Origin: Roseomonas sp.
GTDB lineage: Bacteria > Pseudomonadota > Alphaproteobacteria > Acetobacterales > Acetobacteraceae
Direction of reading: 5' to 3'
Assembly: GCA_020249265.1 (NCBI GenBank)
Contig: JADCGA010000036.1
Coordinates: 1-42,718 of the forward strand
Length of the DNA: 42,718 nt
Positions 33,979 through 41,861 of the stretch are shown here, piece by piece (positions within the stretch are counted from its first letter, which is position 1; the number at the start of each line of letters is the position of its first letter). The notes under the pieces are model-generated. The model searched no databases. It was not told the DNA's origin and worked only from the letters and a program-made list of their open reading frames with translations. A program made the position numbers and the translations under genes.

Positions 33979-35611
33979 GCCCTTGCTCAGCGTCCGCGGC
34001 TTGAACATCTCCTGGTTCAGCCAACAGGGCCGGCGAAATCATGTGGTGAATGAGGTGTCCTTCGATTTGGCGTCCGGTGAGACACTCGGTATTGCCGGTG
34101 AGAGCGGAAGCGGCAAATCCACCCTTGCGCGCGCGCTACTTGGCCATGCGCGGGGCGGCAGTAGGATTGAGTCCGGTTCCATTTTGCTTGGCGGGCGCGA
34201 TCTTGTTTCACTTGCGCCGAAAGCTCTTGCCGCGCTGCGCGGGCGTGACGTTGCCATGGTTCCTCAGAACCCGCTTTCATCGCTGACCTTTCACCTGCGG
34301 GTTGGCGCTCAGGTGGAGGAGGTACTGCGGCACCGAGCCGGGCTTTCGCCCAAGGCCGCAAGCTTACGTTCACTTGAATTACTGACAGAAATGGGCCTGT
34401 CCGAGCCCGAGAAGATTGCACAGCGCTACCCACATCAACTCTCTGGCGGGCAACGTCAGCGGGTAGTGCTGGCTTGTGCGCTGGCCTGCGATCCGGCCTT
34501 ACTGGTACTGGACGAACCCACAACCGCGCTCGATAAAACTACCGAGGCGCAGGTACTGGAACTGATCCAGCGACTGCGCAGGGCGCGTCGTGGTGCAATG
34601 GTCCTTGTCACGCATGACCTCAATGTCATCGCTGAAATTTGCCACCGCGTGATGGTGATGCAGCATGGCAAGGTGGTGGAGGAAGGCCCGGTTCAGCAGG
34701 TCTTTGGCGCACCTAGTCAGCCCTATACAAGACTGCTTTTAGGTTCGGCATTGCGCGTTGACGGCGCATCTGAAGCGCAGCCCGGCCGTCATGGAAGCAC
34801 ACTTCTTGAAGGCGCAGGGCTTGGGTTCAGCTATGCACGCCCATCCTTGCTGTTACGTCGCGCATCCACAACGACGCCGACATTGACCGATATCAACTTC
34901 AGCCTCGGCCGTGGTGAGGTTTTGGGGGTCATTGGCGAATCAGGCTCAGGAAAGACAACCCTTGGCGGCCTTGTGACTGGTTTTTTGGCACCGGAACGTG
35001 GCGTATTGCGCTTTGACGGGGCTGCACTTGCTGGGCGCGCTGCCGCACGAAGCATTGAACATCGCCGCCGTATTCAGATGGTCTTCCAGGATCCGCTTTC
35101 CTCACTCAATCCCAGGCGCCGGGTGGGAGACCAAGTTGCGCGTCCGATGCGTCTGTTTCATGGCCTTGACAAACGAAAGGCAGAAGCACGCACCGTCCAA
35201 CTGTTTGAGGAGATGGGCCTGAACGCTGATCTTCTCACACGATTTCCCCGTCAATTGTCGGGGGGACAACAGCAAAGGGTGGCCATCGCGCGTGCCTTTG
35301 CTGCGGAGCCCGATTTGCTCGTGTGTGATGAAATAACCTCGGCGCTTGATGCCTCGGTACAGGCCCAATTGCTTGACCAGCTTGGAGCGATGCAGCGTCG
35401 CGCCGGGACCGCACTGTTGCTGATCACGCATGATCTGACGGTGATCTGGCGTATGGCAAGCCGAGTAATCGTCATGCGCAGCGGTCGTATTCTCGAACAG
35501 GGCGAAACGAACGCGGTTTTTCGCACGCCTTCCAATCCCTATACTGCGGCGTTACTTGATGCCGCCACACGTGCAACCCGAGTTGCCGAACCTGCTTTTG
35601 CCGGAGTTTGA
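33950..35611 (+). CDS. Fused double ATPase (DppD-DppF type), second operon
   Basis: Two ABC domains are joined in 553 residues. Walker A motifs GESGSGKS and GESGSGKT lie near residues 49 and 328, signatures LSGGQRQR and LSGGQQQR near 164 and 435, with Walker [13 protein letters not shown] and LLVCDEITSALD. The second Walker B has EIT in place of EPV, as some DppF-like domains do. Start choice is uncertain: ATG 33950 overlaps the permease end by 29 bases, while GTG 33971 overlaps by only 8 and has GGGGG upstream. The C-terminus overlaps no gene; the PHP gene starts seven bases later. Confidence 0.88.
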   Translation: MRPVGAPVVEPLLSVRGLNISWFSQQGRRNHVVNEVSFDLASGETLGIAGESGSGKSTLARALLGHARGGSRIESGSILLGGRDLVSLAPKALAALRGRDVAMVPQNPLSSLTFHLRVGAQVEEVLRHRAGLSPKAASLRSLELLTEMGLSEPEKIAQRYPHQLSGGQRQRVVLACALACDPALLVLDEPTTALDKTTEAQVLELIQRLRRARRGAMVLVTHDLNVIAEICHRVMVMQHGKVVEEGPVQQVFGAPSQPYTRLLLGSALRVDGASEAQPGRHGSTLLEGAGLGFSYARPSLLLRRASTTTPTLTDINFSLGRGEVLGVIGESGSGKTTLGGLVTGFLAPERGVLRFDGAALAGRAAARSIEHRRRIQMVFQDPLSSLNPRRRVGDQVARPMRLFHGLDKRKAEARTVQLFEEMGLNADLLTRFPRQLSGGQQQRVAIARAFAAEPDLLVCDEITSALDASVQAQLLDQLGAMQRRAGTALLLITHDLTVIWRMASRVIVMRSGRILEQGETNAVFRTPSNPYTAALLDAATRATRVAEPAFAGV

Positions 35612-35618
35612 AAGACCA

Positions 35619-36545
35619 ATGACTATTCAAAGCCCCATTGATCCCACTTTTTCTGCGCCAGGTCGCTTTTGGAAAGGCAATATCCACACCCATTCCAATG
35701 CCTCGGATGGGGTGAGGTCGCCCGAAGCCGTGTGCGCGACTTATCGAGAGGCAGGATATGATTTCCTTGCGCTCACCGATCACTTCATGGCCAAGTATGG
35801 CTTCCCGATCGTGGATACGCGGCCCTTTCGAACAGGGCAATTTACCACAATCCTTGGCGCAGAATTGCATGCGCCCGCGACCCAACTGGGCGAAATCTGG
35901 CATATCCTGGCAGTGGGTTTGCCTACTGAGTTCGCACCGCTGCAAGAGGGTGAAACTGGTGCAGCCTTGGCTGCCCGTGCGGTTGCCGCTGGCGCCTTTG
36001 TCGCCATTCCACATCCGGGATGGTATGCCTTGACGGCCGAGGACGCGGCCACCCTGCCTGATGCCCATGCAGTGGAGGTTTACAACCACACTTCCCAGCT
36101 TCGCACTGAGCGTGGTGATGGTGTTTATCTTGCCGATCAGCTTCTTGCGCGGGGTCGCCGCATTGGCTTGATCGCTGTTGATGACGCGCATTTTGCTTGT
36201 ATGGATGCCTTCGGCGGCTGGGTAATGGTGAAAGCCGAAAGGAATGAACCCGAGGCGCTGCAAACAGCGCTGAAAGCCGGTCATTACTATGCCACGCAAG
36301 GCCCATTGATCCATCATGTTGCCTGGGGTTCCGAAGAAGTGGAAATCACCTGCAGCGCTGCGGCAAGCGTCATGGTGCTGGGCCGCGGGTCTCGCGCAGC
36401 GCAATCAGTCCTGCACGGTCAAACCCGGGTGCGTTTGAACTATGCGGCGCACCGAGCGGGCGGTTTCGCGCGTATCGTGATTGCGGACGCTGCTGGTCGT
36501 CGGGCTTGGACCAACCCTGTTTATTTTGAGAATGGAAAGGGATAA
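35619..36545 (+). CDS. PHP-domain metal-dependent hydrolase
   Basis: From ATG 35619 this is 308 residues; the frame reaches back to 35556, but that part lies inside the ATPase gene. PHP metal ligands are visible: H23-T-H25, D30, D54-H55 in LTDH, E82 in GAELHAP, H132 in IPHPGW and probably D189/H191 in DDAHF. The architecture (PHP core plus a beta-rich C-terminal 80 residues) fits the CehA/McbA group. PHP enzymes often hydrolyse phosphoesters, and one PHP enzyme is known to process cyclic ribose phosphate from C-P lyase. It is two bases from the PhnZ-like gene and directly follows the ABC genes, so it probably acts on the imported compound. Confidence 0.82.
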   Translation: MTIQSPIDPTFSAPGRFWKGNIHTHSNASDGVRSPEAVCATYREAGYDFLALTDHFMAKYGFPIVDTRPFRTGQFTTILGAELHAPATQLGEIWHILAVGLPTEFAPLQEGETGAALAARAVAAGAFVAIPHPGWYALTAEDAATLPDAHAVEVYNHTSQLRTERGDGVYLADQLLARGRRIGLIAVDDAHFACMDAFGGWVMVKAERNEPEALQTALKAGHYYATQGPLIHHVAWGSEEVEITCSAAASVMVLGRGSRAAQSVLHGQTRVRLNYAAHRAGGFARIVIADAAGRRAWTNPVYFENGKG

Positions 36546-36547
36546 TC

Positions 36548-37099
36548 ATGAAGAACGAACTCCTGAACGAAATCCAAGGCTTGCTTGAGCAAAAAGCCAG
36601 TGGCCGTTACGGACTGTCCCTGATCAATCAACAGCAGCACGCCCTGCAAGGGGCCTGGCTTGCCGAGCAGGAAGGTAAGGGCGATGCCATGATCGTCGCG
36701 GCCCTGCTGCATGATATCGGTCATATGGTACATGACCTTGGTGATAATCCTGCTGATAAGGGCATTGATGATCGGCACGAGGAGCTTGGCCACGAATGGC
36801 TCAAGGCGCATTTCGGCGTTGAGGTGACAGAGCCTGTGCGCCTGCATGTTGCAGCCAAGCGCTATCTCTGCGCCGTGGAGGCGGATTATTTTGCAAAGCT
36901 ATCCCCAGATAGCGTGAAAAGCCTGACGCTTCAGGGTGGGCCGATGTCGCCTGAAGAAGTGCAGGAATTTGAAGCGTTGCCGCAATACAAGGAAGCGGTG
37001 CAACTCCGCCGCTACGATGAAAGAGCCAAGGTCAAGGGGCTTGAAACACCACCGGTTGCGCATTTCATGCCAGCCGTGGCGCGGTGCTTGAGGGCATAG
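36548..37099 (+). CDS. PhnZ-like HD-domain oxygenase (phosphonate-associated)
   Basis: The 183-residue protein keeps the ligands of mixed-valence diiron oxygenases of the PhnZ/TmpB type: His31, His55-Asp56 in ALLHDIGH, His77, His100 and Asp157, plus Tyr21 and Lys104 (KRYLC). Compared with PhnZ numbering as I recall it, the offset is a steady 3-4 residues (34, 58-59, 80, 104, 161; Tyr24; Lys108). PhnZ cleaves the C-P bond of 2-amino-1-hydroxyethylphosphonate after PhnY hydroxylates it. No PhnY/TmpA-like dioxygenase lies in the window. The position of PhnZ Glu27 seems to be Ser24 here, hinting at a different substrate. It is the last gene of the operon. Confidence 0.82.
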   Translation: MKNELLNEIQGLLEQKASGRYGLSLINQQQHALQGAWLAEQEGKGDAMIVAALLHDIGHMVHDLGDNPADKGIDDRHEELGHEWLKAHFGVEVTEPVRLHVAAKRYLCAVEADYFAKLSPDSVKSLTLQGGPMSPEEVQEFEALPQYKEAVQLRRYDERAKVKGLETPPVAHFMPAVARCLRA

Positions 37100-37110
37100 T
37101 TCTTACGCTA

Positions 37111-37305
37111 TCATGCTCGTCTGAATCGGAAGCGGGCAGAGCAGGCTACGGTCTGGCCGGGCGCGACGGTAGCGCCATGCCGCTTGTTGAGCGGTGGCGA
37201 AGGTCGTGCATGCTTGGCGATTTTCACGCGCGTATTGCCGGCTTGCGGGCGCAGGGAGGCAATCGCGCGGAGTTGGATCCGCTCGGCCATCCAGGGAAGC
37301 GTCAT
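37111..37305 (-). pseudogene. Truncated start of a ParB/methylase-like protein
   Basis: The frame opens MTLPWMAERIQLRAIASLRP and continues to NTRVKIAKHARP. This matches the N-terminus of ParB-like nuclease/DNA-methylase proteins of phage-type elements, which typically begin with ...ERIEYRPLASLRPYARNAR. After about 35 residues the similarity ends and the rest is low complexity up to a stop at 37111. It is a 5' remnant whose body has been deleted. It marks the boundary between the phosphorus operon and the mobile element. Confidence 0.5.
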
Positions 37306-37443
37306 GGGGGGTATCCGGGAAAGGTTGGGCGATGCTGAGGGCGCCGATAGGTGCAAACCAAGTGCAAACCCTAGGGGGCGAGGTTTGCAGCTAAGCTATT
37401 GAAAGGGCGGGGCTATGGTGCAAACCGCAACCCATATTTTCGG

Positions 37444-37496
37444 CCTGGCGCTAGCGATGTCGAGCGCGTCTGCTCCCCGCATACAATAGCGCCAGG
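37444..37496. repeat. Perfect 10-base inverted repeat in the element boundary
   Basis: CCTGGCGCTA (37444-37453) and TAGCGCCAGG (37487-37496) are perfect inverted copies separated by 33 bases. They lie in non-coding DNA between the methylase-like remnant and the hypothetical remnant. They could be an element end, a recombination site or a long hairpin. I see no matching copy elsewhere in the window. Confidence 0.4.
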
Positions 37497-37640
37497 AAGG
37501 AACCATGAGATCAAAAGCCACAGTGGCTGATCATCCGCTGAATGGCTGACGAGCCACTAAGCTCGACGCGCCTTCTCGACGTCTCATCGTCATAGCAAAC
37601 TCGATTTGCGCGCTGCAATGGGGAGAATTGTAACACAGCA

Positions 37641-37880
37641 TCAGCACGACAATTCCCCCGATTGCGCAGCACTTCTGGCCGCGCGTGAGCTTGGCTGCAA
37701 GCCGAAGTGACTCGCCAAGATTGCAAGCGCAGCAATGAAAATTCCGCCTGCGAAAGGCTGTGAAACGGGCCTGCCACTCCAACCGCTACGCGCCGACCAT
37801 TCGCGCACCGACATTTCAAGCCCCACGACAAACCAGATGCAGGAGCCTGGCGGGCTATCGTCTCCACCAAGCGCATCCAT
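37641..37880 (-). pseudogene. Hypothetical protein remnant of the mobile element
   Basis: The frame from ATG 37880 has 79 residues (MDALGGDDSPPGSCIWFVVG, then VREWSARSGWSGRPV and GGIFIAALAILASHFGL). It looks like the C-terminus of an uncharacterised alphaproteobacterial protein in which a conserved C-x-W and an R-E-W-A-like motif precede a helical end. The frame is open further upstream to about 37997 with C-G-S-C and C-G-C pairs, but has no start codon there, so the 5' part is probably lost. Function unknown. Confidence 0.35.
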
Positions 37881-38023
37881 GGCGGCAAATACGCGGCGAT
37901 TGCGTGATACCGGGGCGTCGCAGCCGCATTGGTGAATTACCCCGCATGAGCCACAATGACGGGACCATTTTTTTGCATGTGAATCTCTGAGGTTAAGTTA
38001 TGGCCCCGCCCTGGCGGTGCCGG

Positions 38024-40291
38024 TTATGCCGCGGCCGGGTCTGGCTGGGCAGCTTCCATGCGTTTGAACAAGGTGGCCAGCCGGCCGCGGTCATGTGTGA
38101 TCCGCTGCCGCAGCGCAGCGTCGAGCCGGGCGGCAAGCGCTTCGAGGCTTGCGCGAGCGCCGGCATGGTCCGGTGCGGCGGGATCAAGCCCGCCGGCATC
38201 AACCATCTCGAAATGCGCCATAGGTCCCAGTTGCCGTTCCAGCCACACCAGCGGTTCCGGTATCAGCGCAAGGTCGAACCGCGCGGTCCGATCCTTTTGG
38301 CCTGCACCTGCCGGGCGGTATGTCACAATCGAGGAGGAGGGGGACAATCTGCTATTAGAGAAATAACTATAATAGCAATTTGTCCCCCTCCTCTGATTCT
38401 GCTTTTTGGCAGCGTCACGGCTTGGCCAAAGGTCAGGAAAGGCCTTCGCCATGTCGGCCGCGTTTTCCAGGATGACGCCACGCGTGGCCATAACATCGTG
38501 ATCTGATGGGCAGATATCGTCCCAAGGCAACACCGCATGCACCGCGATGGGCAGCACCACGTCTGTCAGCAGGTCAATTTCCAAAGGTGCCGCCGCGGTT
38601 CGGTTTACGCCGCGCCCACGCCCGATCGCCTGGATCAGTTCGCCCTCACAAATACTCCAGCGAATGGCCTCGGCAGTCGGATCGGCATGTTTCTCACCGG
38701 GCAGGATATGCAAGCCGCCATCGGCCAGCGCGATGCGCCGTTCCTCCCGCTCATACCACCAAGCCACGTCACCACGACTAGTCAGTGGGGGGCTGTTGGT
38801 CACGGCGGTCGCCAGTGCTTCGACTGTTGATGGCGTCGGCAAGGTGCGCCCCAGAACCATCAGCCCAGCCACGTTGCGCCAGCGATCAATGCCACTCAGG
38901 GCATTGAAATGTGCAGCCTGAACATTGCGTGGCAGGCCGGCTGCGCGCAGCGCATCGACTACCGCCTTCTGGGCGATGACCAGCAGGTCTGGCGCCGCGG
39001 TGCTGCGCCCGCGCAAGCTTGCGGCACGCAGCGCAATGAGCGCTGATATCTGCCGGAGATGTGTCTCGGCAGCATTCCGATCCCGCAGCATAGCATCCTC
39101 ACCGGGCGTCAGTGCCTTTGCGCTTACTGGTGCACGAAGAATCTGCCGGACATGAACATGCGGCTCCGTCGCAACGAGAGCCTCAGCTATGGTGACATAG
39201 GAAATGAAGGGCGTGACGAGTTCGGGGCGGAGTGTTGCGTCCAGATGCAGGATCGGCCCTTCGGCGCCCCAACCATTTCGCAATTTGGCACGCCAGGTGA
39301 GCCGCAGGCAGCGGATTGTCCCGTTCTCCGTCATGGCATCGATGAGCTCGGCGCCAGCAACATCGTGATCGTTTTCCAACGCCTCGGCGATGAGCAGCCA
39401 CATGACCGCGGCGCGGTTCGGTGGTGCCCAGGGCTCTCCCTCCTTGGGAAGCACGTCGGCAATGCGGCGACGGCGCTCTCCCGGATCCATGCCGGGAATG
39501 ATGCCGGGATTACGCAGCCGGCGATGTTCCAGGCTGGCTGCCTGGTGGCACCGCTCCGGCGTCAGGCCAGCGGCCTTGAGCGCGGCCACCGAGAGGGCGC
39601 CATTAGGGGCGTTGGGGAGTACTTTCCAAAGCTTGTCGCGCTGGGCACCAAGATCCGCCGTGGCTTCCCAATCCTCGCGGTTAATAACTGTCCAGCATCG
39701 CACTGTGCCTTCGTCCGGGCGCAGCCCATCCAGTGTGAGCAGCGCCTTGCCATCCATGCCGCGCAGGCCAGCGTTCCAAAAACCTTCATCCAGGATCAGC
39801 AGGCCAACAGCTCCGAGTTCTTTCGGCGCCTGATGAAACAGCGTGTCATGCGCCGTCAGTACCACCTGCGCTGAATCAAGCTGTCGCTTCTGCGCTTGAT
39901 AGCCACATGACTTGTAGAATGGACAAATATGCGTCGTACCTCTTTGGGTTACTTTGCAGCTTGTGGTCTCGACAATGCGTTCAACTTCCATTGCATCGAA
40001 GGGTGCCGAAGGATCGAGGCACATGAGCCGATCAGGGTTGTCCGGGCTTGGGTCAGGGGCGCTTCGGCCCTTCCAGACCATGGCGTCAACATCAAGCGAC
40101 CAGAATGCCGCCCGCTGTTCCTCAGCGAGGTCGTGGCGCGGGACGCCAATAACGATCTTGCGGCCACCAAGCGCGTCACTGCGTAAAAGTCCGGCAACGG
40201 CGCGCTGCATTGCAGTGGTCTTGCCAATGCCCACGCCAACCGGCAGCGCCAGCCGCGGAGGGTGGGGGGTGGCGTTAAAGTTTAGCAGCAT
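38024..40291 (-). CDS. Helicase/ATPase-like protein of a mobile element
   Basis: This encodes 755 residues. A P-loop GVGIGKTT sits at about 19-26 and a Walker B-type LLILDEGFW at about 164-172. Between them lies a Cys cluster (Cys91, Cys112, Cys123, Cys129; HICPFYKSCGYQAQKR) that could bind zinc or an iron-sulfur cluster, as in DinG/XPD-like helicases. Near residue 570-580 IQAIGRGRGVNR resembles helicase motif VI. It overlaps the upstream primase gene by 10 bases. A 60-base palindrome lies inside the gene at residues of about 633-653. It probably belongs to the replication module of a phage- or plasmid-like element. Confidence 0.7.
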   Translation of the reverse strand: MLLNFNATPHPPRLALPVGVGIGKTTAMQRAVAGLLRSDALGGRKIVIGVPRHDLAEEQRAAFWSLDVDAMVWKGRSAPDPSPDNPDRLMCLDPSAPFDAMEVERIVETTSCKVTQRGTTHICPFYKSCGYQAQKRQLDSAQVVLTAHDTLFHQAPKELGAVGLLILDEGFWNAGLRGMDGKALLTLDGLRPDEGTVRCWTVINREDWEATADLGAQRDKLWKVLPNAPNGALSVAALKAAGLTPERCHQAASLEHRRLRNPGIIPGMDPGERRRRIADVLPKEGEPWAPPNRAAVMWLLIAEALENDHDVAGAELIDAMTENGTIRCLRLTWRAKLRNGWGAEGPILHLDATLRPELVTPFISYVTIAEALVATEPHVHVRQILRAPVSAKALTPGEDAMLRDRNAAETHLRQISALIALRAASLRGRSTAAPDLLVIAQKAVVDALRAAGLPRNVQAAHFNALSGIDRWRNVAGLMVLGRTLPTPSTVEALATAVTNSPPLTSRGDVAWWYEREERRIALADGGLHILPGEKHADPTAEAIRWSICEGELIQAIGRGRGVNRTAAAPLEIDLLTDVVLPIAVHAVLPWDDICPSDHDVMATRGVILENAADMAKAFPDLWPSRDAAKKQNQRRGTNCYYSYFSNSRLSPSSSIVTYRPAGAGQKDRTARFDLALIPEPLVWLERQLGPMAHFEMVDAGGLDPAAPDHAGARASLEALAARLDAALRQRITHDRGRLATLFKRMEAAQPDPAAA
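38334..38393. repeat. 60-base palindromic element inside the helicase-like gene
   Basis: Two 24-base arms (38334-38357 and 38370-38393) are inverted copies matching at 22 of 24 positions, around a 12-base AT-rich loop. The arms join a GAGGAGGGGGACAA outer part to an inner CTATTA-type part. The total of 60 bases equals 20 codons, and the reading frame stays open across it. Confidence 0.8.
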
Positions 40292-41109
40292 GCTGTACCC
40301 CGCGGCATCGTTGCCTCACTGGTTGATGACGCCGCCCAGGGAACCTGTGGCACCAGATCGGCATCAGGCTGGTTATCCCCCCAATACGTAGCGACATCGG
40401 CCATAAATTCCGCCATCTGGTCATCCAGCCGGCCGCGGACAGTCATTAGGTCGAGGGTAGGGAGGGGGTAGGTCGGGCTAAGCTTTGGCGGTGGTGCCGC
40501 AGCCCAGATTTCGCGGCGCACCGCATCAATGCCGCCGGCAGCCGCGAGATCATTGAAGTCACCCGGAATAGACGGAATGGCGATGAGGGCATTGGTCGCT
40601 CGCGCTGCCGTCATGGCGGCATTGACGCCCGGATTTGTGTCCCGTCCCGGCTTCAGATCATTATCGGCCAGGATGACTAGGGTCGCGTCAGGAAAGCGAT
40701 CATGGATCAATGGAGCAACGCGCAGCAGATTGCCTGCATCCATCGCGGCAATCACGGGCAAGCCGGTCGCCTCGTGCGCGGTGGCGCCGGTGGCCCAGCC
40801 TTCGCACAGCAGGATGCCATGGGCGTTTTCCAAGGCCCCGCCGATCAGCGTGAAGTGGCCCGCCTTGGCGCCGCCGGAGAGAAAGCGTTTGGTGCCATCC
40901 TCATAGATGCGCTGGAGCGTATGGATGGTGCCATCAAGATCACGTAGCGGGACGAGCAGCACATCCAGCAATTCCATGCGAATGCCGTATGGCTTGGCTC
41001 CCTTGCGCTGCAGATATGGGTGGGCAGGATCAGCTGGCAGGGCTTCTTCCCAGGTCATTGTTGCAGCGCGCCGGGCATAGAAGCGTTGCTGTTCCTCCCA
41101 TGTGCGCAT
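40282..41109 (-). CDS. Toprim-domain primase-like protein of a mobile element
   Basis: From ATG 41109 this is 275 residues; AGGA lies about nine bases upstream. The frame reaches 41214, but that extension is non-coding in character. The Toprim metal motifs are Glu103 in LLCEGWATG and Asp149-x-Asp151 in ILADND, with a further acidic DFND at about 184-187. An N-terminal segment of 100 residues without zinc-binding Cys replaces the usual CHC2 domain, as in phage/plasmid DUF7146-type primases. It is co-oriented with and overlaps the helicase-like gene, so both form a replication module divergent from the recombinase. Confidence 0.78.
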   Translation of the reverse strand: MRTWEEQQRFYARRAATMTWEEALPADPAHPYLQRKGAKPYGIRMELLDVLLVPLRDLDGTIHTLQRIYEDGTKRFLSGGAKAGHFTLIGGALENAHGILLCEGWATGATAHEATGLPVIAAMDAGNLLRVAPLIHDRFPDATLVILADNDLKPGRDTNPGVNAAMTAARATNALIAIPSIPGDFNDLAAAGGIDAVRREIWAAAPPPKLSPTYPLPTLDLMTVRGRLDDQMAEFMADVATYWGDNQPDADLVPQVPWAASSTSEATMPRGTACC

Positions 41110-41648
41110 GCATGATCGTCCTGTCTTGTGGGTGGCTGGGATATGGCGGCGACACGACTTGGTTGGTGGCCGCAATTTTTCGCGTACTTCAAAATAGCCG
41201 CTTATGATTTCCATTCAAGTGCATTTTTGTATCACCACAGCATGCAGAATGGTTGTGGCGTGTTTGCACAAAGACAAAGGAACTCGTGAGAAATACAGCG
41301 AAAACCTGATGAGTAAAATTTCGTATCCCTTTTTCCTGGGGAGTTATCATTGCGAACTATCTCTATCAGGTATGATAGCTGCGAAGCATTGATGATGGCA
41401 GGAGCGGATGTTCCAAAACGGCAGTGCGCCGAAGCTGAACAGGGAGAGGTCATTCATTTTCTGAGCAAATTTTGCTAGGTAGCGTTGATGCAAGCGCTCC
41501 GCTTGGTTGGAGCCATTCAGATTCGATTCGCGTGTTGGACTCAAACTATGCATGGCGATTTGCGCTCGAATGCTTTCTTTCTATCGCGTATGCGCGTGTT
41601 ACAATTCTCCTGCTTCATTTGTGAAAAAGATGCGTGGATAAGTTGCGC
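41110..41648. other. Low-GC divergent control region of the mobile element
   Basis: About 540 bases separate the divergent primase and small recombinase-associated ORF. Base composition from about 41210 to 41640 is clearly more AT-rich than anywhere else in the window. Short open frames on the minus strand (41232-41453 and 41347-41553) lack ribosome-binding sites and recognisable features. The region is likely to hold promoters and operators for both directions. Confidence 0.5.
41363..41378. promoter_or_regulatory. Candidate repressor operator in the divergent region
   Basis: CTATCA-GGTA-TGATAG is a perfect 6-base dyad with a 4-base centre. Similar half-sites occur just upstream (TTATCAT at 41344 and CTATCT near 41358), giving a clustered operator-like pattern between the divergent primase and recombinase transcripts. 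No repressor gene is visible in the window. Confidence 0.4.
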
Positions 41649-41861
41649 ATGCCGCTCGATAACGTAAGCATCTCGCCCAATCCCCACCTCCCACCCCACC
41701 TCCGGGAAATCTGCGACATCCTGGCCCGCGGCCTCGTGCGGCTGCGGAGCCGCGGTATGCAGGCAGAAAGCGCCGATACCGCCGACAGCAGAGATATTCC
41801 GCTACACTTCACCGCCCCCCAGCGCCGTCATGCGAACCCCAAGAGAAAGGGAACCGCATGA
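41649..41861 (+). CDS. Small recombinase-associated protein
   Basis: This has 70 residues from ATG 41649, or 75 from GTG 41634. It contains LPPHLREICDILARGLVRLRSR, an amphipathic helix pair, and ends LHFTAPQRRHANPKRKGTA. I recall short proteins with this LPPHLR-x-ILARGL pattern immediately before DUF2924/recombinase genes in alphaproteobacteria; the function is not known. Its stop overlaps the next start (ATGA), so they are co-translated. Confidence 0.65.
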   Translation: MPLDNVSISPNPHLPPHLREICDILARGLVRLRSRGMQAESADTADSRDIPLHFTAPQRRHANPKRKGTA

